The translations under genes and the position numbers were made by a program. Below are positions 17,470 through 27,073 of a DNA stretch of 64,000 nt, piece by piece (the first letter of the stretch is position 1; the number at the start of each line of letters is the position of its first letter). A model generated the notes under the pieces. The model saw only the letters and a list, made by a program, of their open reading frames with translations, was not told where the DNA came from and did no database searches. The stretch is from JAJPKK01 sp963800215 (GTDB lineage: Bacteria; Pseudomonadota; Alphaproteobacteria; Rhizobiales; Xanthobacteraceae): NCBI GenBank assembly GCA_963800215.1, contig CAWCZY010000008.1, positions 124,001 to 188,000 on the forward strand. The letters run 5' to 3'.

Positions 17470-18334
17470 CTACTTCCTCCCCGCCAGCTGCCGGCCCTTG
17501 TCGAGCGCGGCGAAGCTGCGCACCGGGGCGGCCATCAGGAAGGTGTAGCCCTCGCCGAGGATGCGCTCGACATTGGTCGCGTCGACGTGGGGATGGCCGA
17601 CATGGACCTTGTTCTCCTTGCAGGTCTTGACGATGTAGGCCATGGCCTCGAGCACCTTGGGGTGCTCGTATTGGCGGGGGTAGCCGAGTTCCTGGGAGAG
17701 ATCGCCCTCGCCGATCAGGACGAGGCCGATGCCCGGGCACCTGCTTGAGGATGGCGTCGAGATTGGCGATGCCCTGGGTGTCCTCGATCATCAGCATCAC
17801 CAAAATCTCGCCATGGGGGGCGAGCGGCCAGACATCGGCCTTGCCGTAGTATTCCTGCTGGGTCAGGCCCCAGTAGCGCACCGCGGTGGTCGGGCCGTCG
17901 CCGCGGATGCCGGCGGGCTCGTAGAGCGGCGCCGTGGGGAGGCGCGGATAGCGGCACGCCGCCACCGCGTTGCGGGCCTGGTCGACGGTCGAGATGTGCG
18001 GCCACAGCACGCCGTAGACGCCGAGGTCGAGCGCCTGCTTGGCGAGCCACTGGTTGTGCTCGCCGCCATTGGGCGGGATGCGCACCATCGGCGTCACCGT
18101 GGGGGCGAGCGTGGCGCCCTGCACCAGCGCGCGGCGGTTGAGCATGTACTGCATGCTGTCGCGCAGCGCCCGCGCGTCCCAGAAATTGTGCTCCATCTCG
18201 TAGATGATGCCGTCGAACTTCGACGTGCTCATCGCGACGGAGGTCTCGATCTCGGCCTGCGCGAACGAGGTGAAGGCCGGCTTGCCCTCCTCCCAGGCGC
18301 GGATGACACCATTCAGACGCGGTAGGTCGGCCAT
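17470..18334 (-). CDS. HpcH/HpaI-family aldolase, one frameshift
   Basis: The N-terminal part from ATG 18334 (MADLPRLNGVIRAWEEGKPA) and the C-terminal part ending at TAG 17470 belong to one ~287-residue protein. The fold's markers are visible: YEMEHNFWDARALRD in place of the usual D-x-E-H, ALDLGVYGVLWPHI and ILVMLMIEDTQGIAN. Family enzymes cleave 2-oxo-4-hydroxy acids from aromatic degradation (class II, divalent metal). One extra G at about 17732-17737 breaks the frame between VPG and IGLVLIGEGDL. It is divergent from ligJ. Confidence 0.78.
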
Positions 18335-18438
18335 TTCTCTCCCCCAGGACGCGGGTTTTGCGTTTTGCGCGCAGAACATAGGGAGCAACGCGCCGCCCGC
18401 GCAATCGGAATCTTCGGGCGCGTTTATCGAAGCGTCGC

Positions 18439-18471
18439 CCCACCCCGGCCCTCCCCTCGCGGGGAGGGAGG
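18439..18471. repeat. Dispersed GC-rich palindrome, type B
   Basis: CCCTCCCCTCGCGGGGAGGG forms a tight hairpin in the divergent region between the aldolase and ligJ. Related palindromes occur at 20688-20807, 43176-43252 and 50628-50731. Confidence 0.7.
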
Positions 18472-18490
18472 AAGCCGCGCAGCAATCCGT

Positions 18491-18518
18491 TTGACAAGCC
18501 GCAGGCCGGCTTTACGAT
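18491..18518 (+). promoter_or_regulatory. Likely promoter of ligJ
   Basis: TTGACA (18491-18496) is followed 16 bases later by TACGAT (18513-18518). Transcription would begin near 18525, about 55 bases before the ligJ ATG. The -35 is perfect and the -10 matches four of six. Confidence 0.5.
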
Positions 18519-18579
18519 CCGCGCGACCGACCGCCGGGCCGTACCAGAAGCTCCGGACACCGGCATTGAGCGAGGCGCC

Positions 18580-19612
18580 ATGATCATCGATTGCCACGGC
18601 CATTACACCACCGAGCCGCAGAAGCTGCACGAATTCCGCAAGGGCCAGATCGCCGCGATCAAGGATCCCGACGCAAAAGCCCTCCGCATCCGCACTCAAG
18701 ATCAGCGACGACGAGCTGCGCGCCAGCGTCGAGGGCGCCCAGCTCAAGTTCCAGCGCGAGCGCGGCACCAGCCTCACCATCTTCTCGCCGCGCGCCTCGG
18801 GCATGTCGCATCATATCGGCGACGAGGGCGTGAGCCTCGAATGGTCGCAGGTGTCGAACGAGCTGATCTACCGCATCACCTCGCTCTATCCCAACAACTT
18901 CATCGGCGTCTGCCAGTTGCCGCAATCGCCCGGCGTCAACCCGAAGAATTGCATCGGCGAGTTGGAGCGCTGCGTCAACGAATTCGGCTTCGTCGGCGCC
19001 AACCTCAATCCCGATCCCTCCGGCGGTCATTGGGACGCCCCGCCGATCGGCGACCGCTGGTGGTATCCGCTCTACGAGAAGATGGTCGAGCTCGACGTTC
19101 CCGCCATGATCCATGTCAGCGCCTCCTGCAATCCCGCCTTCCACACCACCGGCGCGCATTACATCAACGGCGACACCACCGCCTTCATGCAGCTCATCAC
19201 CTCGGACCTGTTCAAGGATTTCCCGACGCTGAAATTCATCATTCCCCACGGCGGTGGCGCGGTGCCCTATCATTGGGGCCGCTATCGCGGCCTCGCCCAG
19301 GACATGAAGCGGCCGCCGCTGGAGGAGCACCTGCTCAAGAACGTCTATTTCGACACCTGCGTCTACCATCTGCCGGGCATCGAGCTGCTCACCAAGGTGA
19401 TTCCGGCCGACAACATCCTGTTCGCTTCGGAAATGGTGGGAGCGGTGAAGGGCATCGATCCCCGCACCGGGCATCACTACGACGACACCAAGCGCTACAT
19501 CGACCAGGTCAGCGGCCTCTCGGCCGAGGACAAGCACAAGATCTTCGAAGGCAATGCGCGCAAGGTCTACAGCCGCCTCAACAAGCGGGTGCCGGCGTCC
19601 GCCACGGCCTGA
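18580..19612 (+). CDS. ligJ: 4-Oxalomesaconate hydratase-like amidohydrolase, one frameshift
   Basis: The reconstructed ~343-residue protein closely follows LigJ as I know it: MIIDCHGHYTTEPQKL (HxH metal ligands), ISDDELRASVEGAQLKFQRE, MSHHIGDEGVS, NLNPDPSGGHWDAPP, IHVSASCNPAFHTTGAHY, IPHGGGAVPYHWGR and FASEMVGAVKGIDPRTG. LigJ hydrates 4-oxalomesaconate in the protocatechuate 4,5-cleavage pathway. One extra A in the AAAA at about 18673-18677 shifts the frame after residue 31. It is followed by binding-protein and importer genes, suggesting an uptake-and-degradation unit. Confidence 0.8.
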
Positions 19613-19646
19613 CACGGCGGCGAAGCTTCGTGCTTCCTGCGCCACC

Positions 19647-20666
19647 GTGCCGGCCGCGCTCGCGCGCCGCGATTTCCTCAAGCTCGGCGCCGCCGGCCTC
19701 GGCGGCTTCGCCTTCCCGCCATGCGTCGGCGCGGCGCTGGCGCAGGCCCAGACCGTCAACATCGTCGGCGCCGCCGCAGCCTCCGGCGCGGCGCTCCAGG
19801 AGATCATGAAGACCGAGGGATTCTTCAAGAAGTTCGGCATCGAGCCCAACATCATCAGCGTCGCCGACGGCTCCAAGCTGATGGGCGCCGTGATCGGCGG
19901 CTCCAGCGACATCGTCGTGATCTCCGGCTTTTCCCAGGTGTTGGCGGCGATCGAGAAAGGCGCCAGGATCAAGCTGGTCGCGGCGACGCGATTCCTGGTC
20001 GACGACGTGATCTACTCCAAGCGGCCGGAGATCCGCCGGCTGAAGGATGTCGAAGGCCGCACCTTCGGCACCGGCTCGCCGGGCGCGCTGCTCCATCACA
20101 TGACGGTGGCGCTGATGCGCAAGAAGGGCATCGACGCCGCCAAGGTCCGCTTCGTCAATATCGGCAGCAGCACCGACGTGTTCCGCGCCGTGGTCGCCGG
20201 CACCGTCGACGCCGGGATCGCGCTCAACGACGTCTATGGGCAGCAGGCCCATTACGGCGTGCATGCGCTGGATGACGGCCTCGTCTATGACGAGCTGCCC
20301 GAATACACCTACCAGGCGAGCTATTCGTCCGATCGCGCCATCGCCGGCAAGCGCGACCTCCTGACGCGCACGCTCGCGGCGTACGGTACGCTATGGCGCT
20401 TCATCCAGGGGCCGGATTCCAAGGATGCCTTCGTGCGCGCCCGCATTGCGGTGACCAACAGCACAACCGGCGGCGCGGAGGGCGCCACCGAATGGGAATT
20501 CGTCCAGAAGCACAAGCCCTATGCCAATGGTCTCGTGCTGTCGGAGGAGCGCGTGAACTACATGCAGCAGATCAACCTGGAACTCGGCCTGCAGAAAAGA
20601 ATGCTGCCCTATGACCAGGTGGCAGATATGACTTTGGCGCAAGACGCGCTAAAACTCATGGCGTAG
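19647..20666 (+). CDS. NMT1/THI5-type ABC substrate-binding protein with Tat signal
   Basis: From GTG 19647 the protein is 339 residues. It has a twin-arginine signal (LARRDFLKLGAAGLGGFAF). The mature part has VNIVGAAAASGAALQEIMKT, VIGGSSDIVVISGFSQVL and RTFGTGSPGALLHHM, the pattern of nitrate/sulfonate/taurine-like binding proteins. It probably feeds the ATPase and permease at 22643-24321. The open frame reaches back to 19554, but that extension overlaps ligJ and lacks a signal. Confidence 0.83.
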   Translation: MPAALARRDFLKLGAAGLGGFAFPPCVGAALAQAQTVNIVGAAAASGAALQEIMKTEGFFKKFGIEPNIISVADGSKLMGAVIGGSSDIVVISGFSQVLAAIEKGARIKLVAATRFLVDDVIYSKRPEIRRLKDVEGRTFGTGSPGALLHHMTVALMRKKGIDAAKVRFVNIGSSTDVFRAVVAGTVDAGIALNDVYGQQAHYGVHALDDGLVYDELPEYTYQASYSSDRAIAGKRDLLTRTLAAYGTLWRFIQGPDSKDAFVRARIAVTNSTTGGAEGATEWEFVQKHKPYANGLVLSEERVNYMQQINLELGLQKRMLPYDQVADMTLAQDALKLMA

Positions 20667-20687
20667 AGCCGTGGTCATCGCGGCCAA

Positions 20688-20807
20688 CTCCCTCTCCCGC
20701 TTGCGGGGGAGGGTTGGGGAGGGGGTCAACTGACGGGCCGCGTTGTGCGTTGCGCGAGCGGCCCGCGAGCCCCCTCCCCGACCCTCCCCCGCACGCGGGG
20801 GAGGGGG
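20688..20807. repeat. Pair of GC-rich palindromes, type B
   Basis: Two facing copies of a CTCCC-G-GGGAG palindrome (about 20688-20726 and 20770-20807) fill most of the gap before the amidohydrolase gene. Together they could fold into one long stem. Confidence 0.75.
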
Positions 20808-20832
20808 AAACCCAGTTCCCGCCGGAGTACCC

Positions 20833-21702
20833 ATGCCTTCCAAGACGATCGACATTCATCCGCACATCATCGCCGATGACGAGGCGCGCTATCCGCTGGC
20901 GCCGCTCGGCGGCCATCAGTCGGACTGGTCGCGCACGCGGCCGGTCACGACCGAGCAGATGATCGCCGCCATGGACGAGGCGGGCGTCGACAAATCGGCG
21001 ATCGTGCAGGCCTCGACCTGCTACGGCCACGACAACTCCTACGTCGCCGATGCGGTCGCCGCCTACCCCGGCCGTTTCACCGGCGTGTTCTCGGTCGACG
21101 TGCTTGCCGCCGACGCACCGGAGAAGATGCGTCACTGGCGCGCCAAGAACCTCACCGGCATGCGGCTCTTCACCATCGGCAGCACCATGAAGACCCAGGC
21201 CGACTGGATCGATGATCCCAGGGTGTACCCGGCCTGGCAAACCGCCGGCGAACTCGGCATTCCCATCTGCATGCAGATGTCCAAAGCGGCTTTCCCGCAG
21301 CTCATCAACCTAGTGAAGCGCTTCCCGCAGGTCAGGGTCATCCTCGACCATCTGTCACGGCCGGTGCTGGAGGACGGGCCGCCCTATGCGGCGGCATCGA
21401 GCCTGTTCGAGCTCGCGCAATATCCCAGCATCTATCTCAAGGTGACGCCGCGCACCTTCACCGAATGTCGCAACGGCAAGGCGACGCCGGAGACGTTCTT
21501 CGCCAAGCTGGTCGGGGAGTTCGGTGCATCGCGGATCGCCTGGGGCTCCAACTATCCGTCCTCGGAAGGCCCGCTGAAAAATCTGCTGGCGGTGGCGCGC
21601 GCCTCGACGGCATCCTTGCCGCAGGAGGACCGCGACTGGATCTTCGCCATGACCGCTCAATCGCTCTATCCCGCGCTGGCTGATAAAATCGCCAGCCGAT
21701 AA
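20833..21702 (+). CDS. Amidohydrolase-2 family protein
   Basis: The 289-residue protein starts TIDIHPHIIADDEARYP and has the TIM-barrel metal-dependent hydrolase pattern: HPH at the first strand, ASTCYGHDNSYVADAV, VILDHLSRPVLEDGPP and IAWGSNYPSSEG. This resembles 2-pyrone-4,6-dicarboxylate lactonase and other COG3618-type enzymes. Its place beside ligJ suggests a step in aromatic ring-cleavage product metabolism, but the substrate cannot be read from sequence. ATG 20833 gives the conserved N-terminus. Confidence 0.82.
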   Translation: MPSKTIDIHPHIIADDEARYPLAPLGGHQSDWSRTRPVTTEQMIAAMDEAGVDKSAIVQASTCYGHDNSYVADAVAAYPGRFTGVFSVDVLAADAPEKMRHWRAKNLTGMRLFTIGSTMKTQADWIDDPRVYPAWQTAGELGIPICMQMSKAAFPQLINLVKRFPQVRVILDHLSRPVLEDGPPYAAASSLFELAQYPSIYLKVTPRTFTECRNGKATPETFFAKLVGEFGASRIAWGSNYPSSEGPLKNLLAVARASTASLPQEDRDWIFAMTAQSLYPALADKIASR

Positions 21703-21726
21703 ATAATCAAATCGGAGGAGACGTCG

Positions 21727-22627
21727 ATGCTGACCAAGCCCGACAAGGTGAAACTCTTCACGCTGATGGGGAACTACCCCAATGCGATGGCGCTCAAGGA
21801 GGGTAAGCTCGCTTCGGCGATCGTCGAGTTCGATTTCGCCGACGTGAAGGTCTCCAACACAGCCTTCAAGCCACTGGTGCGCGAGGCGAAGTTCGATCTC
21901 GCCGAAGTCGCCATCGTCACCTTCCTGCAGGCGCGGACCTACGGCAAGCCCTATGTGCTGATCCCGGCGACGGTGGTCGGCCGCGGCCAGCTCCACACCA
22001 TCGCCTATAATCCCGAGCGCGGGGAGCTCAAGCCGTCCGACCTCAACGGCAAGACGCTGGGCGTGCGCGCCTATACCCAGACCACGGGCGTGTGGGTGCG
22101 GGGCATCCTCGCCGAGGACTACGGCGTCGATCTCGGCAGCCTCAAATGGATCACCTTCGAGGAAGGCCATGTCGCCGAGTACGCCGATCCGCCCAACGTG
22201 CGGCGCGCCCCGGAAGGCAAGCAGCTCGTGCAGATGCTGCTCGACGGCGAGCTCGATGCCGCCGATCGTCGGCGACAAGTTCCCCGATCCGCGGCTCAAG
22301 CCGCTCATTCCCGATGCTGAAGCCGCCAACCGCAAATGGTCGGAGAGCCATGGCGGCGTTCCCATCAACCACATGCTGGTCATCCGCGAAGAACTCGCGA
22401 AGACCCGGCCGGACGTGGTGCGCGAGGTCTACCGCCTGTTCCTCGAAGCCAAGCAGGCGGCCTTTGCGAAGAACGGCGTACCGGCGCTCGACCCCTGGCG
22501 CTTCGGCATCGAGGCCAACCGGCGCTCGCTGGAGATCGTCATCGACTTCGCGGTCAAGCAGGGCCTGATCCCGCGCGCCATCCCGGTCGACGATCTCTTC
22601 AGCGACACCATGCGCGCGCTCGGCTGA
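21727..22627 (+). CDS. 4,5-Dihydroxyphthalate decarboxylase-like protein, copy 3, one frameshift
   Basis: The third paralogue in this window begins MLTKPDKVKLFTLMGNYPNA and contains LKPSDLNGKTLGVRAYTQTT and ITFEEGHVAEYADPP. One extra C at about 22258-22263 breaks it between LDGELDAA and IVGDKFPDPR; the remainder reads in the next frame to TGA 22627. It ends 16 bases before the importer ATPase gene. That placement favours a solute-binding role, although no signal peptide is visible. Confidence 0.75.
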
Positions 22628-22642
22628 GCGTCGTTCGCCCCG

Positions 22643-23464
22643 ATGACCGAAAGCCCCCCGGCGCCGGACCGCATCAAGCTCGCGGTCGAGGACGTATCGA
22701 AGACGTTCCGCGTGCGCGGCGCGGCGGGGGAGAAGGACGCCCTGCTGCCGGTGCTGCGGCATGTCTCCTTTACGGTCGGCGAGAACGAGATCGTCTCGCT
22801 GGTCGGCGAAAGCGGCTGCGGCAAGACCACGCTGCTGCGCATCGTGCAAGGCCTGGTGCGGCTCGACCACGGCACCATCAGTCTCGACGGCCGCCTGGTG
22901 CGCGGCCCCGGCCGCGACCGCGGCTTCGTGTTCCAGCAGCCGAACCTGCTGCCGTGGCGAACCGCGATCAGCAATGTGGAGCTCGGCCTGGAGCTGCAGG
23001 GGGTCGCTTCGGCCCCGCGCCGGGAGACGGCGCAGCGCCTGCTCCAACTGGTCGGCCTCTCCGTGGCGGCGCGCCAGTTTCCCCATCAATTGTCCGGCGG
23101 CATGCAGCAGCGCATCGGACTCGCCCGCGCCCTCGCCATCGATCCCGCCGTGCTCCTGATGGACGAGCCGTTCAGCGCGCTGGACGCCCAGACCCGCGAA
23201 ATCCTGCAGCGGGAATTGCTGCGCATCCACGCCGAGACCGGCAAGACCATCGTGTTCGTGACCCACGATCTCGACGAGGCGATCTATCTCAGCGACCGCG
23301 TCATCGTGATGGGCGCCAAGCCCGGCCGCATCAAGGCGACGCTGCCGGTGCCGTTTCCCCGCCCGCGCGCGGAACTGCCGCTGCTGCGCGGTGAGCCGGC
23401 GTTCCAGAAAATGCGCACGCAGATGTGGGAACTGATCCGCGCACCCGCCTCGGCCGCCGCATGA
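22643..23464 (+). CDS. ABC importer ATPase, TauB/SsuB type
   Basis: The 273-residue protein has Walker A GESGCGKTT, Q-loop FVFQQPNLLPW, signature LSGGMQQRIGLARAL, Walker B VLLMDEPFSALD and an H-loop in FVTHDLDEA. This group drives import of nitrate, sulfonates, taurine or related organic acids. It overlaps the permease start by ATGA, so the two are coupled. The binding-protein partner is probably at 19647 or 21727. Confidence 0.93.
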   Translation: MTESPPAPDRIKLAVEDVSKTFRVRGAAGEKDALLPVLRHVSFTVGENEIVSLVGESGCGKTTLLRIVQGLVRLDHGTISLDGRLVRGPGRDRGFVFQQPNLLPWRTAISNVELGLELQGVASAPRRETAQRLLQLVGLSVAARQFPHQLSGGMQQRIGLARALAIDPAVLLMDEPFSALDAQTREILQRELLRIHAETGKTIVFVTHDLDEAIYLSDRVIVMGAKPGRIKATLPVPFPRPRAELPLLRGEPAFQKMRTQMWELIRAPASAAA

Positions 23465-24321
23465 GCGAGCATCTCGCCAGCCCCCGGCCGGAAGCCGTGT
23501 CGCTCTCCGCTGACGGCGTCACGGAGGAAGTGGTCGCCGAGATCGAGGAACTCGGGCCGCCGCCGCGCAGCCATCGCAACAAGGTGATCCGGCTCATTTC
23601 GGTGATCGGCGTGCTGGTGGCCTGGGAGGTGTTCGGCCGCCAGATCGAGCCGCTGTTCATGTCCTACCCCACCGCAATCGGGGTGTCGGCGGTCGAGATG
23701 ATCCGCAGCGGCGAGCTTCCCGCCGCCTTCCTCGACAGCCTCGGCACGCTGCTGCTCGGTTTCTTCGTCGCCTCGGTGCTCGGCATCGCCATCGGCCTGC
23801 TGATCGGCCGCTACCAGACCGTGGAAGCGGCGACCGACTGGCTGGTCAACGCGCTCTACGCCACGCCCCTCGTCGCCATCATCCCGCTGGTGGTGCTGTG
23901 GTTCGGGCTCGGCTTCTCGGCCAAGCTGTTCATCGTGGTGATCCTCGCGATCTTCCCGATCCTGATCAACACCGCGGCCGGGGTGCGAAACGTGCCGCCG
24001 CCGCTGCTCGATGTCGGCTTCGCCTTCGATGCCACCGAGCGGCAGCTCTTCACCAAATTCATCCTGCCGGCGTCGCTACCCTACATGATGACGGGATTGC
24101 GGCTCGGCATCGGCCGCGCCATCATCGGCATGGTGGTCGCCGAATTCTTCACCGCCATCACCGGGCTCGGAGCCCTGATCGTGAAATACGGCAATCAATA
24201 CGACACCGCCGCGATGTTCGTGCCGATCCTCACCCTGATGCTGCTCGGCGTGACGCTGACGGAGCTGATGCGGCGCATCGAATCCTGGATCGCGCCGTGG
24301 AAGGACGCGCTCGGCGATTGA
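23461..24321 (+). CDS. ABC importer permease, TauC/SsuC type
   Basis: From ATG 23461 the protein is 286 residues with about six membrane segments. It carries the inner-membrane coupling loop near FAFDATERQLFTKFILPASL, the EAA-like motif of importer permeases, and an IPLVVLWFGLG segment typical of the family. The open frame extends to 23425, but ATG 23461 overlaps the ATPase stop (ATGA) and is preferred. Confidence 0.92.
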   Translation: MSEHLASPRPEAVSLSADGVTEEVVAEIEELGPPPRSHRNKVIRLISVIGVLVAWEVFGRQIEPLFMSYPTAIGVSAVEMIRSGELPAAFLDSLGTLLLGFFVASVLGIAIGLLIGRYQTVEAATDWLVNALYATPLVAIIPLVVLWFGLGFSAKLFIVVILAIFPILINTAAGVRNVPPPLLDVGFAFDATERQLFTKFILPASLPYMMTGLRLGIGRAIIGMVVAEFFTAITGLGALIVKYGNQYDTAAMFVPILTLMLLGVTLTELMRRIESWIAPWKDALGD

Positions 24322-24385
24322 ATAGTCGAGCGAGTTGGCGCGGAAATTGCCGGGGCCGCTGTATGGACCCCGAGGGTTCCACGGT

Positions 24386-24496
24386 GTCATACCCCGCGAA
24401 AGCGGGGTATCCAGTACCCCCGGCGCTGGCGGTGTGCGCTGAGCGCAAATCAGAGTCCGGTGGTTACTGGATCGCCCGGTCGAGCCGGGCGATGAC
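24386..24496. repeat. Dispersed palindromic element, type C
   Basis: GTCATACCCCGCGAAAGCGG at the left and GCCCGGTCGAGCCGGGC-GATGAC at the right form two hairpins flanking a short spacer with CCAGTA/TACTGG inverted copies. A single right-hand half is found at 28171-28203. Confidence 0.7.
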
Positions 24497-24526
24497 AGAA
24501 GAACATTTGTCGTCTGCGGAGAAGCC

Positions 24527-25372
24527 ATGCGTTTTGAAGGAACCAGAGCCTATGTGGCGACCGACGACCTCAAGGTCGCCGTCAATGCCGCCATCGCGCT
24601 GGAGCGGCCGCTGCTGGTCAAGGGCGAGCCGGGCACCGGCAAGACCGTGCTCGCCATCGAGGTCGCCAAGGCGATCGGCGCGCCTTTGATCGAATGGCAC
24701 GTCAAATCGACCACCAAGGCACAGCAGGGCCTCTACGAATACGACGCGGTGACGCGGCTGCGCGACAGCCAGCTCGGCGACGTCCGGGTCAAGGACATCC
24801 GCAACTACATCAAGCGCGGCAAGCTGTGGGACGCGTTTGCCGCCGACGAGCGGCCGGTGCTCCTGATCGACGAGATCGACAAGGCCGACATCGAGTTCCC
24901 CAACGACCTCCTGCTCGAACTCGATCGCATGGAGTTCTTCGTCTACGAGACCGGCGAGACCATCAAGGCGCGGCGGCGCCCGATCGTCGTGATCACCTCC
25001 AACAACGAGAAGGAGCTTCCGGACGCCTTCCTGCGGCGGTGCTTCTTCCACTACATCCGGTTTCCCGACGCCGACACCATGCGCGCCATCATCGCGGTGC
25101 ACTTTCCCGGCATCAAGCAGCGCCTGGTCGCCGAGGCGCTCAAGCTGTTCTACGAAATCCGCGATGTCCCCGGCATGAAGAAGAAGCCGTCGACCTCGGA
25201 ACTCCTGGACTGGCTCAAGCTCCTGATGGTCGAGGACATCGGCCCCGACACGCTGCGCGAACGCGACCCCAAGAAGCTGATCCCGCCGCTCCACGGCGCG
25301 CTGATCAAGAACGAGCAGGACGTGCACCTGTTCGAACGCCTCGCCTTCATGGCGCGGCGCGACGGACGGTGA
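24527..25372 (+). CDS. MoxR-family AAA+ ATPase
   Basis: The 281-residue protein has Walker A GEPGTGKT, Walker B VLLIDEIDKAD, sensor 1 VVITSNNEKELPDAFLRRC and a C-terminal helical lid. MoxR ATPases act as chaperones, usually with a VWA-domain partner, to insert metal cofactors or mature enzymes (CoxD-type for CO dehydrogenase). Here the likely VWA partner is 26 kb away (51755-52930) on the other strand; no CO dehydrogenase genes are in the window. Confidence 0.9.
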   Translation: MRFEGTRAYVATDDLKVAVNAAIALERPLLVKGEPGTGKTVLAIEVAKAIGAPLIEWHVKSTTKAQQGLYEYDAVTRLRDSQLGDVRVKDIRNYIKRGKLWDAFAADERPVLLIDEIDKADIEFPNDLLLELDRMEFFVYETGETIKARRRPIVVITSNNEKELPDAFLRRCFFHYIRFPDADTMRAIIAVHFPGIKQRLVAEALKLFYEIRDVPGMKKKPSTSELLDWLKLLMVEDIGPDTLRERDPKKLIPPLHGALIKNEQDVHLFERLAFMARRDGR

Positions 25373-25385
25373 CGGCGGGCGCTTC

Positions 25386-26891
25386 CTACACCGTCTGTTC
25401 GGAATCCCGCACCGCCGCCGGCCCGCCCGCCTCCGGGGCCGCGATCGGCAGCTCCGAACTGGGACGTGCCGGCAGACGCTCGGACGGCATGCGCTGCGAC
25501 GCCTTCACCACCCGGTAGGCCGGCCGCCGCACGATCTCCAGGGGTTCGCCGGCCGCTTCGCGTTGCCGGCGCAGCTGGAGCGCCTCGCGCCGGCGCGCCA
25601 GGCTCGCCGCGATCGCTTCGCTGGTTTGCCACCACGACAACGTCGCCTGGGTCACCATGCGCCCGGCGATACCGCCCGCCCACACCAGCTCATAGGGCAG
25701 GAAGGCCTGCCACGTGGCATCGGATTCGGCGATGGCGCGCGCGACGAGCTGGCCGACGATGGCGCAGGTGTTGATACCCTGCCCGCCGAATCCGCTGGCG
25801 AGCCAAATGCCCGGAGAAAGCTCGCCGATCTGCGGCATGCGATGGACGGCAAAGCCCATGGTGCCGGACCAGAAATTGTCGAACGCGATGGAGCCGAGCT
25901 CCGGATAGGTGGTGCGTATCGCCCGTGCGAGGCGCCTTTCCATCTGGCGGGCGTTGCGCCGCCTGATCGAAACGCCGCCGGTCCACATCAGGCGGTCGCC
26001 GTCGATAATCCGGTAGGAATAGTCGCCATAGTGGCTGTCGCTGACCGCACCGCGATAGGAGATGACCGATTGCAGCCGCGGACCCAGGGGCTTGGTCACG
26101 CCGGTAAAGGCGGTGACCGGCACCAGGCTGCCGGCGATCCGGTCGGCGACGGCGCCGAGATAGACGTTTCCGGCGAGCACGACACGGCCGGCGCGAACCC
26201 GTCCCTGGGCGGTGGGCACGCGTTTGCGCACGCCGGCGGGGTCAATCGAGGTCGCCGGGCTGTTCTCGAAGATGTGGACGCCGGCCCGCTCCGCCGCGTC
26301 GGCGAGGGCCAGCGCATAGGCCAGCGGGTTGATCTGGAACGCGTGGGGGTGGTTGACGGCGCTGAAATAACGGTTGGACCGCAGCACGTCGCGGACCTGC
26401 TCCTGCGACCACGGCTCGACCTCGACCCCGAGTTCCTCCGACAGCAACCGCGCGCGCGCCAACGCGGCGCCGCGATCGCCGGTCTTGGAGACGTCGAGCC
26501 AACCGTAGCCCTGCACGATACTGTTGATGCCGAGCTCGGCAATGGTATCGCGCACGCAGCGGACGCCGGCTTCCGAAAGCGCCCACAGCGCCCTGGCCGC
26601 AGGCAGGCCGATGCGCTCCACGACCTTTTCGACATTGGCGGCATAGCCCGGCATCACGAGGCCGCTGTTGCGCCCGGAGGCGTTCCAGGCGATGCGCTTG
26701 GCTTCGAGCACGGCCACCGACCAGCCGCGCCGCACGAGTTCCCGCGCCACGGTCAGGCCGGCGAGGCCGCCGCCGATGACGCAGACGTCGACATCGATTT
26801 CGTAACTCAGCGCCGGCCGTGCCGGCGGCAGTGCCGTCACGCGCGAAAACCAAGTCGGTCCGAATTCGGATTGAGCGGCGCCTTCCATCAC
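25386..26891 (-). CDS. FAD-dependent amine/amino-acid oxidoreductase (DAO family)
   Basis: The 501-residue protein starts, after a 30-residue lead, with the dinucleotide-binding motif VCVIGGGLAGLTVARELVRR. It has AWNASGRNSGLVMPGY, typical of PuuB-like gamma-glutamylputrescine oxidases, and the FAD-contacting C-terminal GIWLASGFGGQGINT. These enzymes oxidise secondary amines with FAD. A C-terminal tail of about 60 polar residues is outside the fold. It is convergent with moxR, 13 bases apart. Confidence 0.85.
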   Translation of the reverse strand: MMEGAAQSEFGPTWFSRVTALPPARPALSYEIDVDVCVIGGGLAGLTVARELVRRGWSVAVLEAKRIAWNASGRNSGLVMPGYAANVEKVVERIGLPAARALWALSEAGVRCVRDTIAELGINSIVQGYGWLDVSKTGDRGAALARARLLSEELGVEVEPWSQEQVRDVLRSNRYFSAVNHPHAFQINPLAYALALADAAERAGVHIFENSPATSIDPAGVRKRVPTAQGRVRAGRVVLAGNVYLGAVADRIAGSLVPVTAFTGVTKPLGPRLQSVISYRGAVSDSHYGDYSYRIIDGDRLMWTGGVSIRRRNARQMERRLARAIRTTYPELGSIAFDNFWSGTMGFAVHRMPQIGELSPGIWLASGFGGQGINTCAIVGQLVARAIAESDATWQAFLPYELVWAGGIAGRMVTQATLSWWQTSEAIAASLARRREALQLRRQREAAGEPLEIVRRPAYRVVKASQRMPSERLPARPSSELPIAAPEAGGPAAVRDSEQTV

Positions 26892-27073
26892 ACCAAGCCT
26901 CGGACCCCGTTCCGGTCAAGCACCGCAAACGCCCCCCGGGGGGTGCCGCAAGCCGCTCGCCCTCAAAAGTCTCTTTCCCGTGCCAGCGTCCGCGCCGTAC
27001 CACGCCTCCGTGCCCGGGCCAAGCCCGCGATATCAGTCTAGACTTTCCCCCGGACAAAATCGATGCTGCCGCC

